Source: Shewanella marinintestina (GTDB lineage Bacteria > Pseudomonadota > Gammaproteobacteria > Enterobacterales > Shewanellaceae). From it: DNA of 64,000 nucleotides. This document shows, piece by piece, positions 1 to 10,508 of this stretch. Every line of letters starts with the position of its first letter. Position 1 is the stretch's first letter. The stretch lies in NCBI RefSeq assembly GCF_023283845.1, contig NZ_JAKILC010000013.1, positions 62,001 to 126,000 on the forward strand. Direction: 5' to 3'. The notes under the pieces are model-generated. The model was not told the origin of the DNA. It worked only from the letters and a program-made list of their open reading frames with translations, and searched no databases. The position numbers and the translations under genes were made by a program.

Positions 1-176
1 TCGAAGTCGCCCACTTTGAAGCGTGTTGTAAGATAGCCAAATTAGCCGAGTCACTGCAGCAAGATGTTAGCGGCCCGCTTTGGGGGCGTCGCCGCTACTT
101 TCAATATGAAACCGAACAATTGGTTGTGAGTGAGGTTTTCTTACCTGCCGCGCAACAGGCAATTGAAAAACTATAA
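1..176 (+). CDS. ubiC: Chorismate pyruvate-lyase, C-terminal fragment
   Basis: Only the last 57 or so codons lie in the window; the 5' end is cut off by the window edge. The readable frame contains LWGRR followed by a short strand region and ends with VSEVFLPA, the same order as the C-terminus of UbiC (LWGRR...LTELFLPASP in E. coli). UbiC removes pyruvate from chorismate to give 4-hydroxybenzoate, the first committed step of ubiquinone synthesis, in the cytoplasm. The stop at 174-176 is followed 14 bases later by a hairpin shared with the convergent glycosidase gene. The family call rests on a short stretch, but the motif pair is characteristic. Confidence 0.8.
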   Translation, partial: EVAHFEACCKIAKLAESLQQDVSGPLWGRRRYFQYETEQLVVSEVFLPAAQQAIEKL

Positions 177-189
177 CTTTACCTATTTA

Positions 190-209
190 AAACGCCCTAA
201 TATGGGCGT

Positions 210-211
<2 letters not shown>
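190..211. terminator. Bidirectional hairpin between ubiC and the GH63 gene
   Basis: Perfect 8-bp stem AAACGCCC / GGGCGTTT with a 6-base loop. It lies between two convergent genes and covers part of the stop codon of the minus-strand glycosidase. The T-tract is short on both sides, so it is a modest intrinsic terminator. Confidence 0.6.
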
Positions 212-2381
<2,170 letters not shown>

Positions 2382-2393
2382 TTATTTTTTTTT

Positions 2394-2406
2394 GGATATT
2401 ATATCC
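2394..2406. promoter_or_regulatory. Short odd-length palindrome upstream of the GH63 gene
   Basis: GGATAT-T-ATATCC is an exact inverted repeat 18 bases upstream of the glycosidase start codon and next to a T-rich run. It could be a repressor operator, but there is no linked regulator and the palindrome is short and AT-rich. Confidence 0.25.
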
Positions 2407-2528
2407 AGAGTATTACAGGCTAAATTTTGTTCTGCAAGCTCATTCAGCGCAACCACTGCGCCAATAATCATAGTAACCAAAGCTGACTTGGCGTAGTTAC
2501 CGAGCCAACTTAAATCGAATTACGCGGT

Positions 2529-3125
2529 TTAAAGGCCGGTATGGCTAATATAATTGGCCACACCATCAAGGAACATTTGCACCGAAATCATCACTAAAAC
2601 CATCCCCATCAATCGCTCAACCGCTGTTAGGCCTTTCTCGCCTAAAACTTTGGTAAATAGCTTATAGAATAATAAAATCACCGCACTGGCTCCCCATGCG
2701 GATAACAAAGCTATGGTCCAGTCAGTCATTCGGGTGCTGTCGGTGTGTGCCAATAAAATGAGTGCAGCTAACACCGATGGGCCAGCCATCAAAGGAATCG
2801 CCATTGGTACAATAAAAGGCTCTTCACCTGCAGCTAAACCAACTACTCCACCGGGTTGCGGGAAGATCATACGGATAGCTATAAGGAATAAAATAATACC
2901 GCCCGCAATACTAACGGACTCAGTACGTAGGTTAAGGAAGCTTAAAATGGCTTCACCGGCAAACAGAAATAACATCATAATCACCAGCGCTATCAGCAAT
3001 TCCCTGATCAACACTCGTCGACGTTTTTTCGGTTCAATATGGCGTAGTATGGACGCGAATATAGGTAAGTTACCTAACGGATCCATAATAAGAAATAACA
3101 TGACTGCGGCTGAGAAAGTATCCAT
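2529..3125 (-). CDS. yhgN: YhgN/MarC-family inner-membrane protein
   Basis: A 198-residue, six-helix membrane protein of the MarC/UPF0056 (NAAT) family. The family signature is visible at the N-terminus as MDPLGNLPIFASIL and again in the second half as PLMAGPSVLAALILL, the internal repeat typical of this family. Length matches E. coli YhgN (about 197). Despite older names, no transport substrate or antibiotic role is firmly established for this family. It is divergent from the ZIP-like transporter gene, with about 217 bases between them. Confidence 0.85.
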   Translation of the reverse strand: MDTFSAAVMLFLIMDPLGNLPIFASILRHIEPKKRRRVLIRELLIALVIMMLFLFAGEAILSFLNLRTESVSIAGGIILFLIAIRMIFPQPGGVVGLAAGEEPFIVPMAIPLMAGPSVLAALILLAHTDSTRMTDWTIALLSAWGASAVILLFYKLFTKVLGEKGLTAVERLMGMVLVMISVQMFLDGVANYISHTGL

Positions 3126-3293
3126 AGATAAATGATTCTAATCGTCGTAAAAGGTAATGTTCTATACTGCGTTACCGACAAACTAACAAATAACCAGCAA
3201 CTAACACCATAAAAATTCACAATATACTTTAATTAGCTGTGACTGAATATCAATGTAAATTAAACATTGCGCTCTGCTAATTCGTTACAACAC

Positions 3294-3302
3294 TGGTATA
3301 CT
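3294..3302 (+). promoter_or_regulatory. Extended -10 promoter candidate for the ZIP-like transporter
   Basis: TGG-TATACT is a close match to an extended -10 element (TGn-TATAAT) about 40 bases upstream of the start at 3343. No convincing -35 box is seen 17 bases upstream, which is compatible with an extended -10 promoter. Confidence 0.4.
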
Positions 3303-3342
3303 ATGGCGTTTTTTTCGCGCTGCCAGTTTAATTTGGAACTCA

Positions 3343-4929
3343 ATGCTGTATCTCATAGCTAGCTGTATTGCACTATTACTCGGTCCACTGTTTTACCGAT
3401 TCTTTTCGGAAGGTAATGGACTACAAAAAGGCCTAGACGGATTTATTTTCGTATCTCTGGGCGGCTTAGTGCTGATCCATATACTGCCAGAACTACTAGA
3501 GCATGGCGGATTCCTTGCGATTGTCTTTGTGATAATAGGCATGTGGGGGCCAACCCTCAGTGAGAAACTGTTCCATCGTTATTCAGAAGTGACCCATAAC
3601 CTAACCCTATTTTTAGGTATTGGTGGCTTGCTGCTGCATACCATTACTGATGGTGGCGCAATGATCTTAGCGCAGCAAGAAGGTAACTCGCCTTTGCTAG
3701 CGCTAGGTATTATTTTGCACAGGCTACCCGTGGGTGTTGCTATTTGGTGGCTGCTTAAACCGCAACTTGGCAGCCGCTGGGCGATGGCAGTGCTGGCCGC
3801 AATGATGCTACTAACTGGCTTTGGTTACTTTGCTGGCGAGCAACTACTGTCTCATTTAAGCCTTGAAAATACTGTTTACTTACAAGCATTTGTAACTGGC
3901 TCTATTTTGCACGTAGTGCTGCATCAGCCTCATGGTTCGCCAGATACAGATAAGCAAGGCAAGTTTGAATACCAAGCAGGCATTGGTAGCTTGCTCGGTA
4001 TTGTATTGCTGGTTTTATTATTGATGATGGATTCAGGTGGCCACGAGCATCACCACCATAGCCATTCTACCGAACATTTACTCGACTGGATGCTGACCAT
4101 AGCGCCAGTACTATTACTTGCTTATGCCGTAGCAAGCTTGCGTTATCACTTTGGCCTTACGCCGCATAATAAGCAGCTTGGTCGTCTTTGGTTACAACGT
4201 CTGCTCGGCCCAGAAGCCATTATTATCACTGGTTTATTACTAGGCCCTATGTTTGCTTTACTACAGGCAGTCTCGGTATTGGCAATTGGTTGGCAGCTAA
4301 CCCGTTGCAATGTTGAACCTACCGATCCTCACGACCATCTACCCAATTCAGCATGGCGTTTTGGCTTCGCGCATTTAGTCGATAGAAGCGCCCCGTGGAT
4401 TTTACTAAGCTTAGTGTTAGCTAACTTAATTGGTCACCCAGCAGTACCGTTATCAAGCCCGCTAGTGCAAGTAATCGTACTACTTTTAGTGTTCTTACCA
4501 ATGCGCTTCTGTAATTTAGGCGCGGCAGTATTATCGCTATCATTAGCTTATAGTGGCTGGACAACAACAGCGGTGATGTTGCCATTAATCGCAGCACCAA
4601 TATTTAATTTAGCCCAGTTGAAACTGATGAATTGGACACAAAAAGCTAGCCTCTTTGCTCTGCTTATCGCCTTACTAGGTGCAATTGAGTTATTACATCC
4701 TAAATGGCAAGCCATGGTGCATTTGCCTGCAATGCTAAACAATATCTGTTTAGTCATAGTGGCTATTTTATTTGCAACTAGCTTGCTTAGATTAGGGCCT
4801 CGTAAGTTCTTAAGCCGATTAATGTTGCTTAAGCCAAAAACACATGCCCATTCACATGATCACGGACATTCGCACGCCAACGAGCATAGCCATAGCCATG
4901 ATGAGCACAAACATAAGCATCATCACTAG
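3343..4929 (+). CDS. ZIP-like metal transporter fused to a permease-like domain, His-rich C-tail
   Basis: A 528-residue polytopic membrane protein. The first about 230 residues carry ZIP-like helices: HTITDGGAMI (about residue 105) and HRLPVGVAIW (about residue 129) sit where ZIP proteins have their metal-binding H..xDG and HxxPxG helices. A His cluster (HEHHHHSHS, about residue 235) links to a second half of about 250 residues with six or more helices, containing PEAIIITGLLLGPMFALLQA, reminiscent of predicted permeases. The protein ends in a His/Asp-rich tail full of HSHDH repeats. This suggests an inner-membrane transporter of zinc or another divalent metal, with the tail acting as a metal buffer. 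Direction of transport is unknown. The two-domain arrangement is unusual for ZIP proteins. Confidence 0.65.
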   Translation: MLYLIASCIALLLGPLFYRFFSEGNGLQKGLDGFIFVSLGGLVLIHILPELLEHGGFLAIVFVIIGMWGPTLSEKLFHRYSEVTHNLTLFLGIGGLLLHTITDGGAMILAQQEGNSPLLALGIILHRLPVGVAIWWLLKPQLGSRWAMAVLAAMMLLTGFGYFAGEQLLSHLSLENTVYLQAFVTGSILHVVLHQPHGSPDTDKQGKFEYQAGIGSLLGIVLLVLLLMMDSGGHEHHHHSHSTEHLLDWMLTIAPVLLLAYAVASLRYHFGLTPHNKQLGRLWLQRLLGPEAIIITGLLLGPMFALLQAVSVLAIGWQLTRCNVEPTDPHDHLPNSAWRFGFAHLVDRSAPWILLSLVLANLIGHPAVPLSSPLVQVIVLLLVFLPMRFCNLGAAVLSLSLAYSGWTTTAVMLPLIAAPIFNLAQLKLMNWTQKASLFALLIALLGAIELLHPKWQAMVHLPAMLNNICLVIVAILFATSLLRLGPRKFLSRLMLLKPKTHAHSHDHGHSHANEHSHSHDEHKHKHHH

Positions 4930-5010
4930 TACCAAGTCTCACTATAGGTTCTAGCTTTTCTAAGTCATGGGGATTAGTCTTTAGCCATGACTTAGAATCG
5001 AGCAGCCTAT

Positions 5011-5778
5011 ATGTGCATACTATTTGTAGCGCTACAAACCCATCCACAATATCCGTTAATCATCTGTGCAAATAGAGACGAATTTCATCATAGACCCACA
5101 GAAGCCGCCCATTTTTGGCCAGAACAAGCATCATTATTAGCAGGTAAAGATCTAGAAGCTGGCGGCACTTGGCTAGGAGTTAGTCAACAAGGGAAAATGG
5201 CTGGTCTTACTAATATCCGCGCACCTGAATTGAATCAAAATGATATGAAAAGCCGCGGTGAGTTAGTGCTAAAAGCCTTAACGGCCGATGGAATCAACCA
5301 TCAATGGTTACAAGACTATAGTCGTTTCTATAATCCTTTTAATCTACTTTTTGGTGATGAAAATCTACTACAATGCTTTGACAGCCGCAGCAAAACACTA
5401 ATACAACTTAGCCCCGGATATCACTCTATTAGCAACGGTGCACTTGATGATATTTGGCCCAAAATGGCCCGTGGTACACAAGCAATAGAGCAACATCTTT
5501 CTACTAACCTTACCCCCGATGTTGATGCTCTGCTATCCATTATGACAGACAATACTCAAGCCCCTGATACAGAGCTACCAACTACAGGTGTCAGCCTAGA
5601 ATGGGAACGCCATCTATCGTCGATTTACATTAAGCATCAAGAATACGGTACCCGCTCAACCAGCATTATTCTAAAAGATCAGCAAGGAAAACTGCATTTC
5701 ACGGAGGTGAGATATGACGGCAAAGGCCGTAACTTGGGTAGAGAAGAGTTCTTTATCGAACCGAATATTCTCGCTTAA
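5011..5778 (+). CDS. NRDE-family protein (TANGO2 homologue)
   Basis: 255 residues. It begins MC and carries CANRDEFHHRPT near residue 20, the NRDE motif that names the family, then GGTWLGVSQQGKMAGLTNIR (about residue 52), also typical. The eukaryotic homologue TANGO2 is linked to haem and lipid handling. The N-terminal Cys after Met removal suggests an Ntn-hydrolase-like fold, but the bacterial role is unproven. It follows the ZIP-like gene by about 80 bases on the same strand and may be cotranscribed. Its stop overlaps by 4 bases the end of a small ORF on the other strand. Confidence 0.8.
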   Translation: MCILFVALQTHPQYPLIICANRDEFHHRPTEAAHFWPEQASLLAGKDLEAGGTWLGVSQQGKMAGLTNIRAPELNQNDMKSRGELVLKALTADGINHQWLQDYSRFYNPFNLLFGDENLLQCFDSRSKTLIQLSPGYHSISNGALDDIWPKMARGTQAIEQHLSTNLTPDVDALLSIMTDNTQAPDTELPTTGVSLEWERHLSSIYIKHQEYGTRSTSIILKDQQGKLHFTEVRYDGKGRNLGREEFFIEPNILA

Positions 5779-5873
5779 TTTAGGTCTTTTCCGTTGGTCT
5801 GACGTAGCGAAGCGTTGCCAATCAGCCAAAGTGAACCAACAACCAGTACTGCGGTAGCTAATAGAAATGCCAT
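5775..5873 (-). CDS. Small single-pass membrane protein, 32 residues
   Basis: An ORF too short for standard gene calling. It starts ATG at 5873 with a strong AAGGAG ribosome-binding site (5879-5884) five bases upstream. The product begins MAFLLATAVLVVGSLWLIG, one clear membrane helix, and ends with a short polar tail (RQTNGKD). It lies downstream of nothing on its own strand except the NTF2-like gene 60 bases away, so it may be that gene's cotranscribed partner. No family recognised. The good ribosome-binding site and clean helix make it a credible small protein; conservation is untested. Confidence 0.5.
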   Translation of the reverse strand: MAFLLATAVLVVGSLWLIGNASLRQTNGKDLN

Positions 5874-5933
5874 AACAACTCCTTTTTATTTCAAATCGAG
5901 CTAAGCTGGTTCCCGTTATTCAGTCGAACTGGC

Positions 5934-6356
5934 TTAATCAGAAGTATGGTCATGGGTTATCACCCAGCGGTCATCAATTTTCTCAACGAGTAAAGTAAAC
6001 ACGCCGTTAGGATTATCTTTAGCGCGTTCTAATGACCAGCGGCCAACCACTATCGCGGCGTAATTACTGAGCATTTTAGTTTCTTTAATCGTGAAGGTCA
6101 GCGTGCCTAAGGTCGCTTTATCTGGATAGTGTTTCTTATAGGCAGCAAGCGTTTCTTCCCAGCCATAACGAAATTTACCATTAGAAACGAAACGCATTTT
6201 TTCGTTATTCCAATAGCCTTGCATATAGGCATCTAAGTCACCGCGGTTCCATGCAGCTTCTTGTTCGGCCAAAATACTCGCAATATCATCTGTTGGTACC
6301 GCATTGACGTTAAAAGCTAAGCACAACAATACGACACTAATTGCTTTTTTAAACAT
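5934..6356 (-). CDS. Exported NTF2-like protein (DUF4440/SnoaL-like)
   Basis: 140 residues from the ATG at 6356. A GTG six bases upstream would lie inside the GGAGAG ribosome-binding site (6362-6367), so the ATG is preferred. A signal peptide (MFKKAISVVLLCLAFNVNA) is followed by a cone-shaped NTF2-like fold: ILAEQEAAWNRGDLDAYMQGYW is the classic first helix, then FRYGWEETLAAYKKHYP, and a C-terminal sheet ending WVITHDHTSD. Such DUF4440 proteins are small periplasmic or secreted proteins of unknown ligand. No catalytic residues can be assigned. Confidence 0.75.
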   Translation of the reverse strand: MFKKAISVVLLCLAFNVNAVPTDDIASILAEQEAAWNRGDLDAYMQGYWNNEKMRFVSNGKFRYGWEETLAAYKKHYPDKATLGTLTFTIKETKMLSNYAAIVVGRWSLERAKDNPNGVFTLLVEKIDDRWVITHDHTSD

Positions 6357-6480
6357 TGCCACTCTCCAGTCTGGCTTTATTGGGTGTACTATACCTTAAT
6401 TAAGCGTCTTACAACCTAACAATTGGCCAAAGCCGCATATAGCAACAATACTCCATAAAAAGGCCGGAAGGTTTCATTAT

Positions 6481-7032
6481 ATGTTTCAAATATTTTGTAA
6501 AGGGCTGTTTAAGCTCATTGGCTGGAAGATCTCCGGCGACTTACCCAAAGATAAACAGTTTATTGCGATTGTCGCACCACACACGAGTAACTGGGATTTT
6601 ATTATCGGCGTCATCGCCCGCGGTGTTTTAGGTGCGCAAATTAACTTTTTAGGTAAACACCAACTGTTTATTCCGCCTTGGGGCTGGTTCTTTAAGGCTA
6701 TTGGTGGCACACCTGTAGATAGACGTAAAAGTAATAACCTCGTTGATGCTGTAGCTGATCTATTTAAAACTAACCCTAAATTTAGTTTAGCCTTAGCCCC
6801 TGAAGGCACTCGTAGCCCAGTCACTCGCTGGAAAACAGGTTTTTACCATATCGCTAATAAGGCTCAAGTCCCAATTGTTACCGTCGGCTTGGATTTTGCT
6901 AAAAAAACCGTAGTTATTGCTGATGGTAAAATGCCTACTGGTGATATTGAGCAAGATATGAATGAAATCATCGACTTTTATCGCTCGATCGAAGGTCGTC
7001 ACCCTAAACTCATTCCCGATTTTACCCTTTAG
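6481..7032 (+). CDS. 1-acylglycerol-3-phosphate acyltransferase-family protein
   Basis: 183 residues, PlsC/glycerophosphate acyltransferase superfamily. The catalytic HX4D motif is seen as HTSNWDF (about residue 38), and the acceptor-binding EGTR as APEGTRSP (about residue 108), with GGTPVDRRKSN between them. It is shorter than canonical PlsC (about 245) and lacks a strong N-terminal anchor, so it belongs with the small 'lysophospholipid acyltransferase-like' group found near membrane genes in marine gammaproteobacteria. It probably acts at the inner face of the membrane on an acyl-phosphate or acyl-ACP donor. A GGAAGG ribosome-binding site precedes the start. Confidence 0.8.
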   Translation: MFQIFCKGLFKLIGWKISGDLPKDKQFIAIVAPHTSNWDFIIGVIARGVLGAQINFLGKHQLFIPPWGWFFKAIGGTPVDRRKSNNLVDAVADLFKTNPKFSLALAPEGTRSPVTRWKTGFYHIANKAQVPIVTVGLDFAKKTVVIADGKMPTGDIEQDMNEIIDFYRSIEGRHPKLIPDFTL

Positions 7033-7109
7033 CTACCTACCGAGACAATTGCCTAAATTATGACTGGCGGCTATAGTGCTGCCAGTCTTTTAAAATTGTA
7101 TAAAATCCT

Positions 7110-7736
7110 ATGAGCTTCGATACCTGGTTACTCTACCTTTTTGCCATCTTATTAATTGCCGTTTCACCGGGTACGATGGCAGTTTTATCTATGGGGCATG
7201 GCATTCATTACGGTAAAAGCCGCAGCATAGCTACTGCATTTGGCAGTGTCACTTCAGCGCTAATATTGATGATGGCATCTGCAGCAGGTTTAGGTGCATT
7301 ACTCAGTGCAACTGAATATGGCTTTACTATTTTAAAATGGTGTGGCGCAGCTTACCTGCTATTTTTAGGGGTAAAACTCTTACTCACTAAAGGCGATGGC
7401 AAAGGCTTAGAGCTCAAAAATATTGAAGGGAAAGGTACGCCAAAGCAGCTATTTAAACAGGCTTTTTTCGTCGGTATTAGTAATCCAAAAGATCTACTTT
7501 TCTTTGCTGCGCTATTTCCACAGTTTATTGATATCGGTGCGCCACAAGGACCACAGCTAGCCATTTTGGCCACGACTTGGGCCGTGGTTGATTTCAGCTT
7601 TGTGATGATTTACGCCAGCATGGCTAACGTATTAGCACCAACACTTAAATCAAGTAATAAACTGCATTGGTTTGATAGAACCAGCGGTGGTGTATTTGTG
7701 GCTCTAGCAGCTATTTTAGTTTCTCGAGAAAACTAA
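7110..7736 (+). CDS. LysE/RhtB-family amino-acid exporter
   Basis: 208 residues, about six helices, with the family N-terminus (LLIAVSPGTMAVLSMGHGI) and the mid-protein FFVGISNPKDLLFFAALFPQF segment that is diagnostic for LysE/RhtB translocators. It exports an amino acid or derivative across the inner membrane; homoserine/threonine/leucine type is likely, though the substrate cannot be read. It is followed by a strong terminator hairpin shared with the convergent channel gene. Confidence 0.85.
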   Translation: MSFDTWLLYLFAILLIAVSPGTMAVLSMGHGIHYGKSRSIATAFGSVTSALILMMASAAGLGALLSATEYGFTILKWCGAAYLLFLGVKLLLTKGDGKGLELKNIEGKGTPKQLFKQAFFVGISNPKDLLFFAALFPQFIDIGAPQGPQLAILATTWAVVDFSFVMIYASMANVLAPTLKSSNKLHWFDRTSGGVFVALAAILVSREN

Positions 7737-7753
7737 TACAAAGTTAAGCAGAA

Positions 7754-7782
7754 AAATAAGCCAGCATTAAGCTGGCTTATTT
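7754..7782. terminator. Bidirectional intrinsic terminator
   Basis: Twelve-base stem AAATAAGCCAGC / GCTGGCTTATTT around an ATTAA loop, with A-rich and T-rich flanks. It separates the convergent lysE-like and ybdG-like genes. Confidence 0.8.
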
Positions 7783-7807
7783 GTATTGGTTGCGGGCTAA
7801 CACACCG

Positions 7808-9061
7808 TTAATGTCTTAAGCTGCGAATATCTGCTCCAGTTGGACCTTGATAAACCCTTAAATCGAACTCTGGCAATATGGCAAAGATATGATCAAAGAT
7901 ATCCGCCTGAATCCCTTCATAAAATTCCCAGCGCGTATCATTAGTAAAAATATACAGTTCAATCGGTACCCCGAGTTCTGTTGGCGCTAGTTGGCGCACC
8001 ATCAAGGTCATATCTTTACGAATTTTATCATGCTGAGTTAAGTACTCTTGGATATAAGCTCTGAATGTACCTAAGTTAGTTAAATGACGACTATTAACAT
8101 ACATTTCAGCATCTTCAACTTGAGCGTTATAGGTAATGATTTCTGCCGACTTTGATGAGAAATAATCTTTAAGGTAGTTAATCTTACTCAAACTGCGCAT
8201 GTCGCTTTCAGTTAAAAAACGCACCGATTGAATATCGATCTGCACCGCACGTTTAATACGACGCCCACCAGATTCAGACATACCGCGCCAGTTTCTAAAC
8301 GAGCCGGACGTTAATGAGTATGCAGGCAACATAGTCAGGGTCTGGTCAAAATTACGCACTTTAACTGTGGTTAACGACACCTCTTCTACCGTACCATTAG
8401 CACCGTAATTATCCATTTCAATCCAATCACCAGGGCTAACCATGCGATTAGCCGCTAACTGAATACCTGCGACAAAGCCTAAAATGGTATCTCTAAATAC
8501 CAACATGACTAAACCGGTCGCGACACCTAAACCACTTAAGAAATACACTGGAGACTGGTCGGCCAACACCGAGATAGAGATGATGATAGCCACAAAGAAC
8601 ATAAACAGCTTAGCCAGCTGCACAAAGCTCTTAATCGGTAGTCGACGGCTCACTAAATTATAATCAGCAATTTCATTGGCAGCGTCCAATGCGCTATAAA
8701 TCGCGCGGACGAACAACACCACAATAGTCACATCTAGAAATCGGTCACTCAGACTGCTAAGCACCTTATGATCATTTAGTGCCAATGGCAGCAAGATGTT
8801 TAGGATAAGAATCGGCACCATAATAGCCATCTTTTCCAGCACCTGGTGGCGCATAAAGATGTCGTCCCAATGGGCTTTTGAACGTTGGATCACCAAGTTC
8901 ATGGTGGTAACCACACCACGTTTAACAAAAAAATAAGCAGCGAAAGCAATAATTAAACACGCTATCACCATAATAGTGCTTGAGATACCATCTGAAGGCT
9001 GGGTATCTATGCCCATATTAGTTAACCACTGAGCAATTCCCGCTCGTAACTCTTGGTCCAA
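7808..9061 (-). CDS. ybdG: YbdG-type mechanosensitive channel (MscS family)
   Basis: 417 residues, starting at a TTG with a GGAGAAAGG ribosome-binding site just upstream. Several helices fill the first about 180 residues. The pore-lining and beta domain follow: GVATGLVMLVFRDTILGFVAGIQL (TM3, about residue 180), MVSPGDWIEMDNYGANGTVEEVSLTTVKVRNFD, then FRNWRGMSESGGRRIKRA, a stretch nearly diagnostic of the YbdG branch. Length matches E. coli YbdG (415). It releases osmolytes on membrane tension, with low conductance compared with MscS. Confidence 0.85.
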   Translation of the reverse strand: MDQELRAGIAQWLTNMGIDTQPSDGISSTIMVIACLIIAFAAYFFVKRGVVTTMNLVIQRSKAHWDDIFMRHQVLEKMAIMVPILILNILLPLALNDHKVLSSLSDRFLDVTIVVLFVRAIYSALDAANEIADYNLVSRRLPIKSFVQLAKLFMFFVAIIISISVLADQSPVYFLSGLGVATGLVMLVFRDTILGFVAGIQLAANRMVSPGDWIEMDNYGANGTVEEVSLTTVKVRNFDQTLTMLPAYSLTSGSFRNWRGMSESGGRRIKRAVQIDIQSVRFLTESDMRSLSKINYLKDYFSSKSAEIITYNAQVEDAEMYVNSRHLTNLGTFRAYIQEYLTQHDKIRKDMTLMVRQLAPTELGVPIELYIFTNDTRWEFYEGIQADIFDHIFAILPEFDLRVYQGPTGADIRSLRH

Positions 9062-9249
9062 AACCTTTCTCCTACTGCGCTAAATTTTGCGCATCAAACT
9101 ATTTAAAACCAGCCTACATCATCACAAAGCAATAACAACATAGGTGTTACAAATATCTATTATTTCAGTCATTTTAGCACTGTTGGTTGACTGTAAACCA
9201 AAGATTCACAACAATCTATCGCCATAAGTCTGACGTTGGAGAAAGAAGC

Positions 9250-9786
9250 ATGATTAGATTATTGCTAGCTAGCTTAATCGCTTGTTGTAGTGTTAACGCT
9301 ATGGCCAATAATTTTAGCCTGGAAACAGAAACTAAACCCGCTCCAGTTATGGCTATAACTTTAGACTATATTCCAGCGACTGAAGATATGTATGGCATCA
9401 CTTTCGCTCCGCGCCACTATGATCGCGACTATGCCAATTGGGGATACTACATTGGTTATGCCCAAAGTCAGAAAGAAGACGTTTATGTTGAGCCACCGGG
9501 TGAAGCTTATACTAAAGACTCGCTATGGCGCTTTGGCCTGAGTTATACATTGACTGCAGATTTAAGCATCTACGGCGGTGCTGCAGCTTATACCTCAGAA
9601 TATTCTTCGACCACTAACATTGTGCCTTATGTTGTCGGTGCAGAACCCGTTTGGGAAACCGATAAAGACACCACTTGGGGCGCGGAAATTGGTCTACGCT
9701 ACGTCATAGGTAAGCATGTTATGATTGGCGCCGGATATAACTCAGCTACCGAATCAGCCGTAATAAGCATTGGCTACTCAATGTAA
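9250..9786 (+). CDS. Exported outer-membrane beta-barrel-like protein
   Basis: 178 residues when started at the ATG at 9250, which has GGAG eight bases upstream; a start further upstream would bury the signal peptide. Signal peptide MIRLLLASLIACCSVNAMA is followed by alternating aromatic/polar strands (WGYYIGYAQSQ, WRFGLSYTLTADLSIYGGAAAY, WGAEIGLRYVIGKHVMIGAGYN) and ends in ISIGYSM. This is the pattern of a small eight-strand outer-membrane barrel. No specific family or ligand recognised. Confidence 0.6.
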   Translation: MIRLLLASLIACCSVNAMANNFSLETETKPAPVMAITLDYIPATEDMYGITFAPRHYDRDYANWGYYIGYAQSQKEDVYVEPPGEAYTKDSLWRFGLSYTLTADLSIYGGAAAYTSEYSSTTNIVPYVVGAEPVWETDKDTTWGAEIGLRYVIGKHVMIGAGYNSATESAVISIGYSM

Positions 9787-9926
9787 GCATGAGTACGACA
9801 GCTTCAAGCCCGCATTAAATTACTTCAAATTACTTGCTGTATCACTTTATTAAGATGCAGCAAGTGAAACTTACAGTTAGCCAATTTAAATAAGCGGTAT
9901 AGCTGCTATCGTTATTTAGCTAAGAC

Positions 9927-10169
9927 TCAGTTAAAGTAATTAAACGTTCTACAATATAGAACTGAACCTTTAGCTTGATATTTCCCCGCTTTAAAAGAAG
10001 TGAAAGGTGTATTACCGGAAAAGTTGTGTTGGGTGAAAAAGGGATTATCTACATGAACACATGATTCCGTATAATCTGCGGTTTTAACGGCACCTATAAT
10101 TAGATTTATAACAACAAAAGATAGACCAAGAAAAATAGTCGTAATGATAATGCAATTTAATACCTTCAT
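9927..10169 (-). CDS. Small membrane-anchored hypothetical protein
   Basis: 80 residues from the ATG at 10169 (AAGGGA just upstream). The product has one N-terminal hydrophobic segment (VLNCIIITTIFLGLSFVVINLII) then a short polar region with two cysteines (ESCVHVD and YCRTFNYF). It is AT-rich compared with neighbours and unlinked to any operon. No family recognised; it could be a spurious ORF, although the start site and helix argue for a real gene. Confidence 0.4.
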   Translation of the reverse strand: MKVLNCIIITTIFLGLSFVVINLIIGAVKTADYTESCVHVDNPFFTQHNFSGNTPFTSFKAGKYQAKGSVLYCRTFNYFN

Positions 10170-10208
10170 GATTCCCTTCTTTAATAACGCTCCAACAATT
10201 ATAATCAC

Positions 10209-10508
10209 AATATTTTTTATTTTATGATGTTAACTGCAGTTTAAATTTTGCAGGCAGTGTAATCGATAGCATTGCTATCATCCAGCTAGCAAAGGTGCCG
10301 TTCAGCGAAAAGACTGTTTGAGCTTATGTTCTGTCTAATCATCAATTTAACACTAGTTGCGCGATAGCTCTCTATATTGGCTTCAAGTTTCACGCTTGCC
10401 TTCAGTGCTTTGAATTTCCACTGAATGCATAGATTCTTAATGCAATTGGTATTAATCCCATCGCAGTTTGTCTATGCTAGAGCAATCAACTTAAATAGGT
10501 TAATTGCC
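10209..10508. other. 300-base intergenic region, nothing assigned
   Basis: Divergent intergenic stretch between the small membrane protein and the DUF3157 gene. It must hold both promoters, but no convincing box pair or operator palindrome was seen. Confidence 0.4.

Noticed and set aside
2420..2495. Short ORF (about 30 codons) between yhgN and the GH63 gene
   Set aside because: No ribosome-binding site and no recognisable feature in the product.
2713..3135. 140-codon ORF antisense to yhgN
   Set aside because: Shadow of a well-supported membrane-protein gene.
4829..5047. 72-codon minus-strand ORF over the His-rich tail of the ZIP-like gene
   Set aside because: Arises from the repeated CAT/CAC codons of the tail; no ribosome-binding site.
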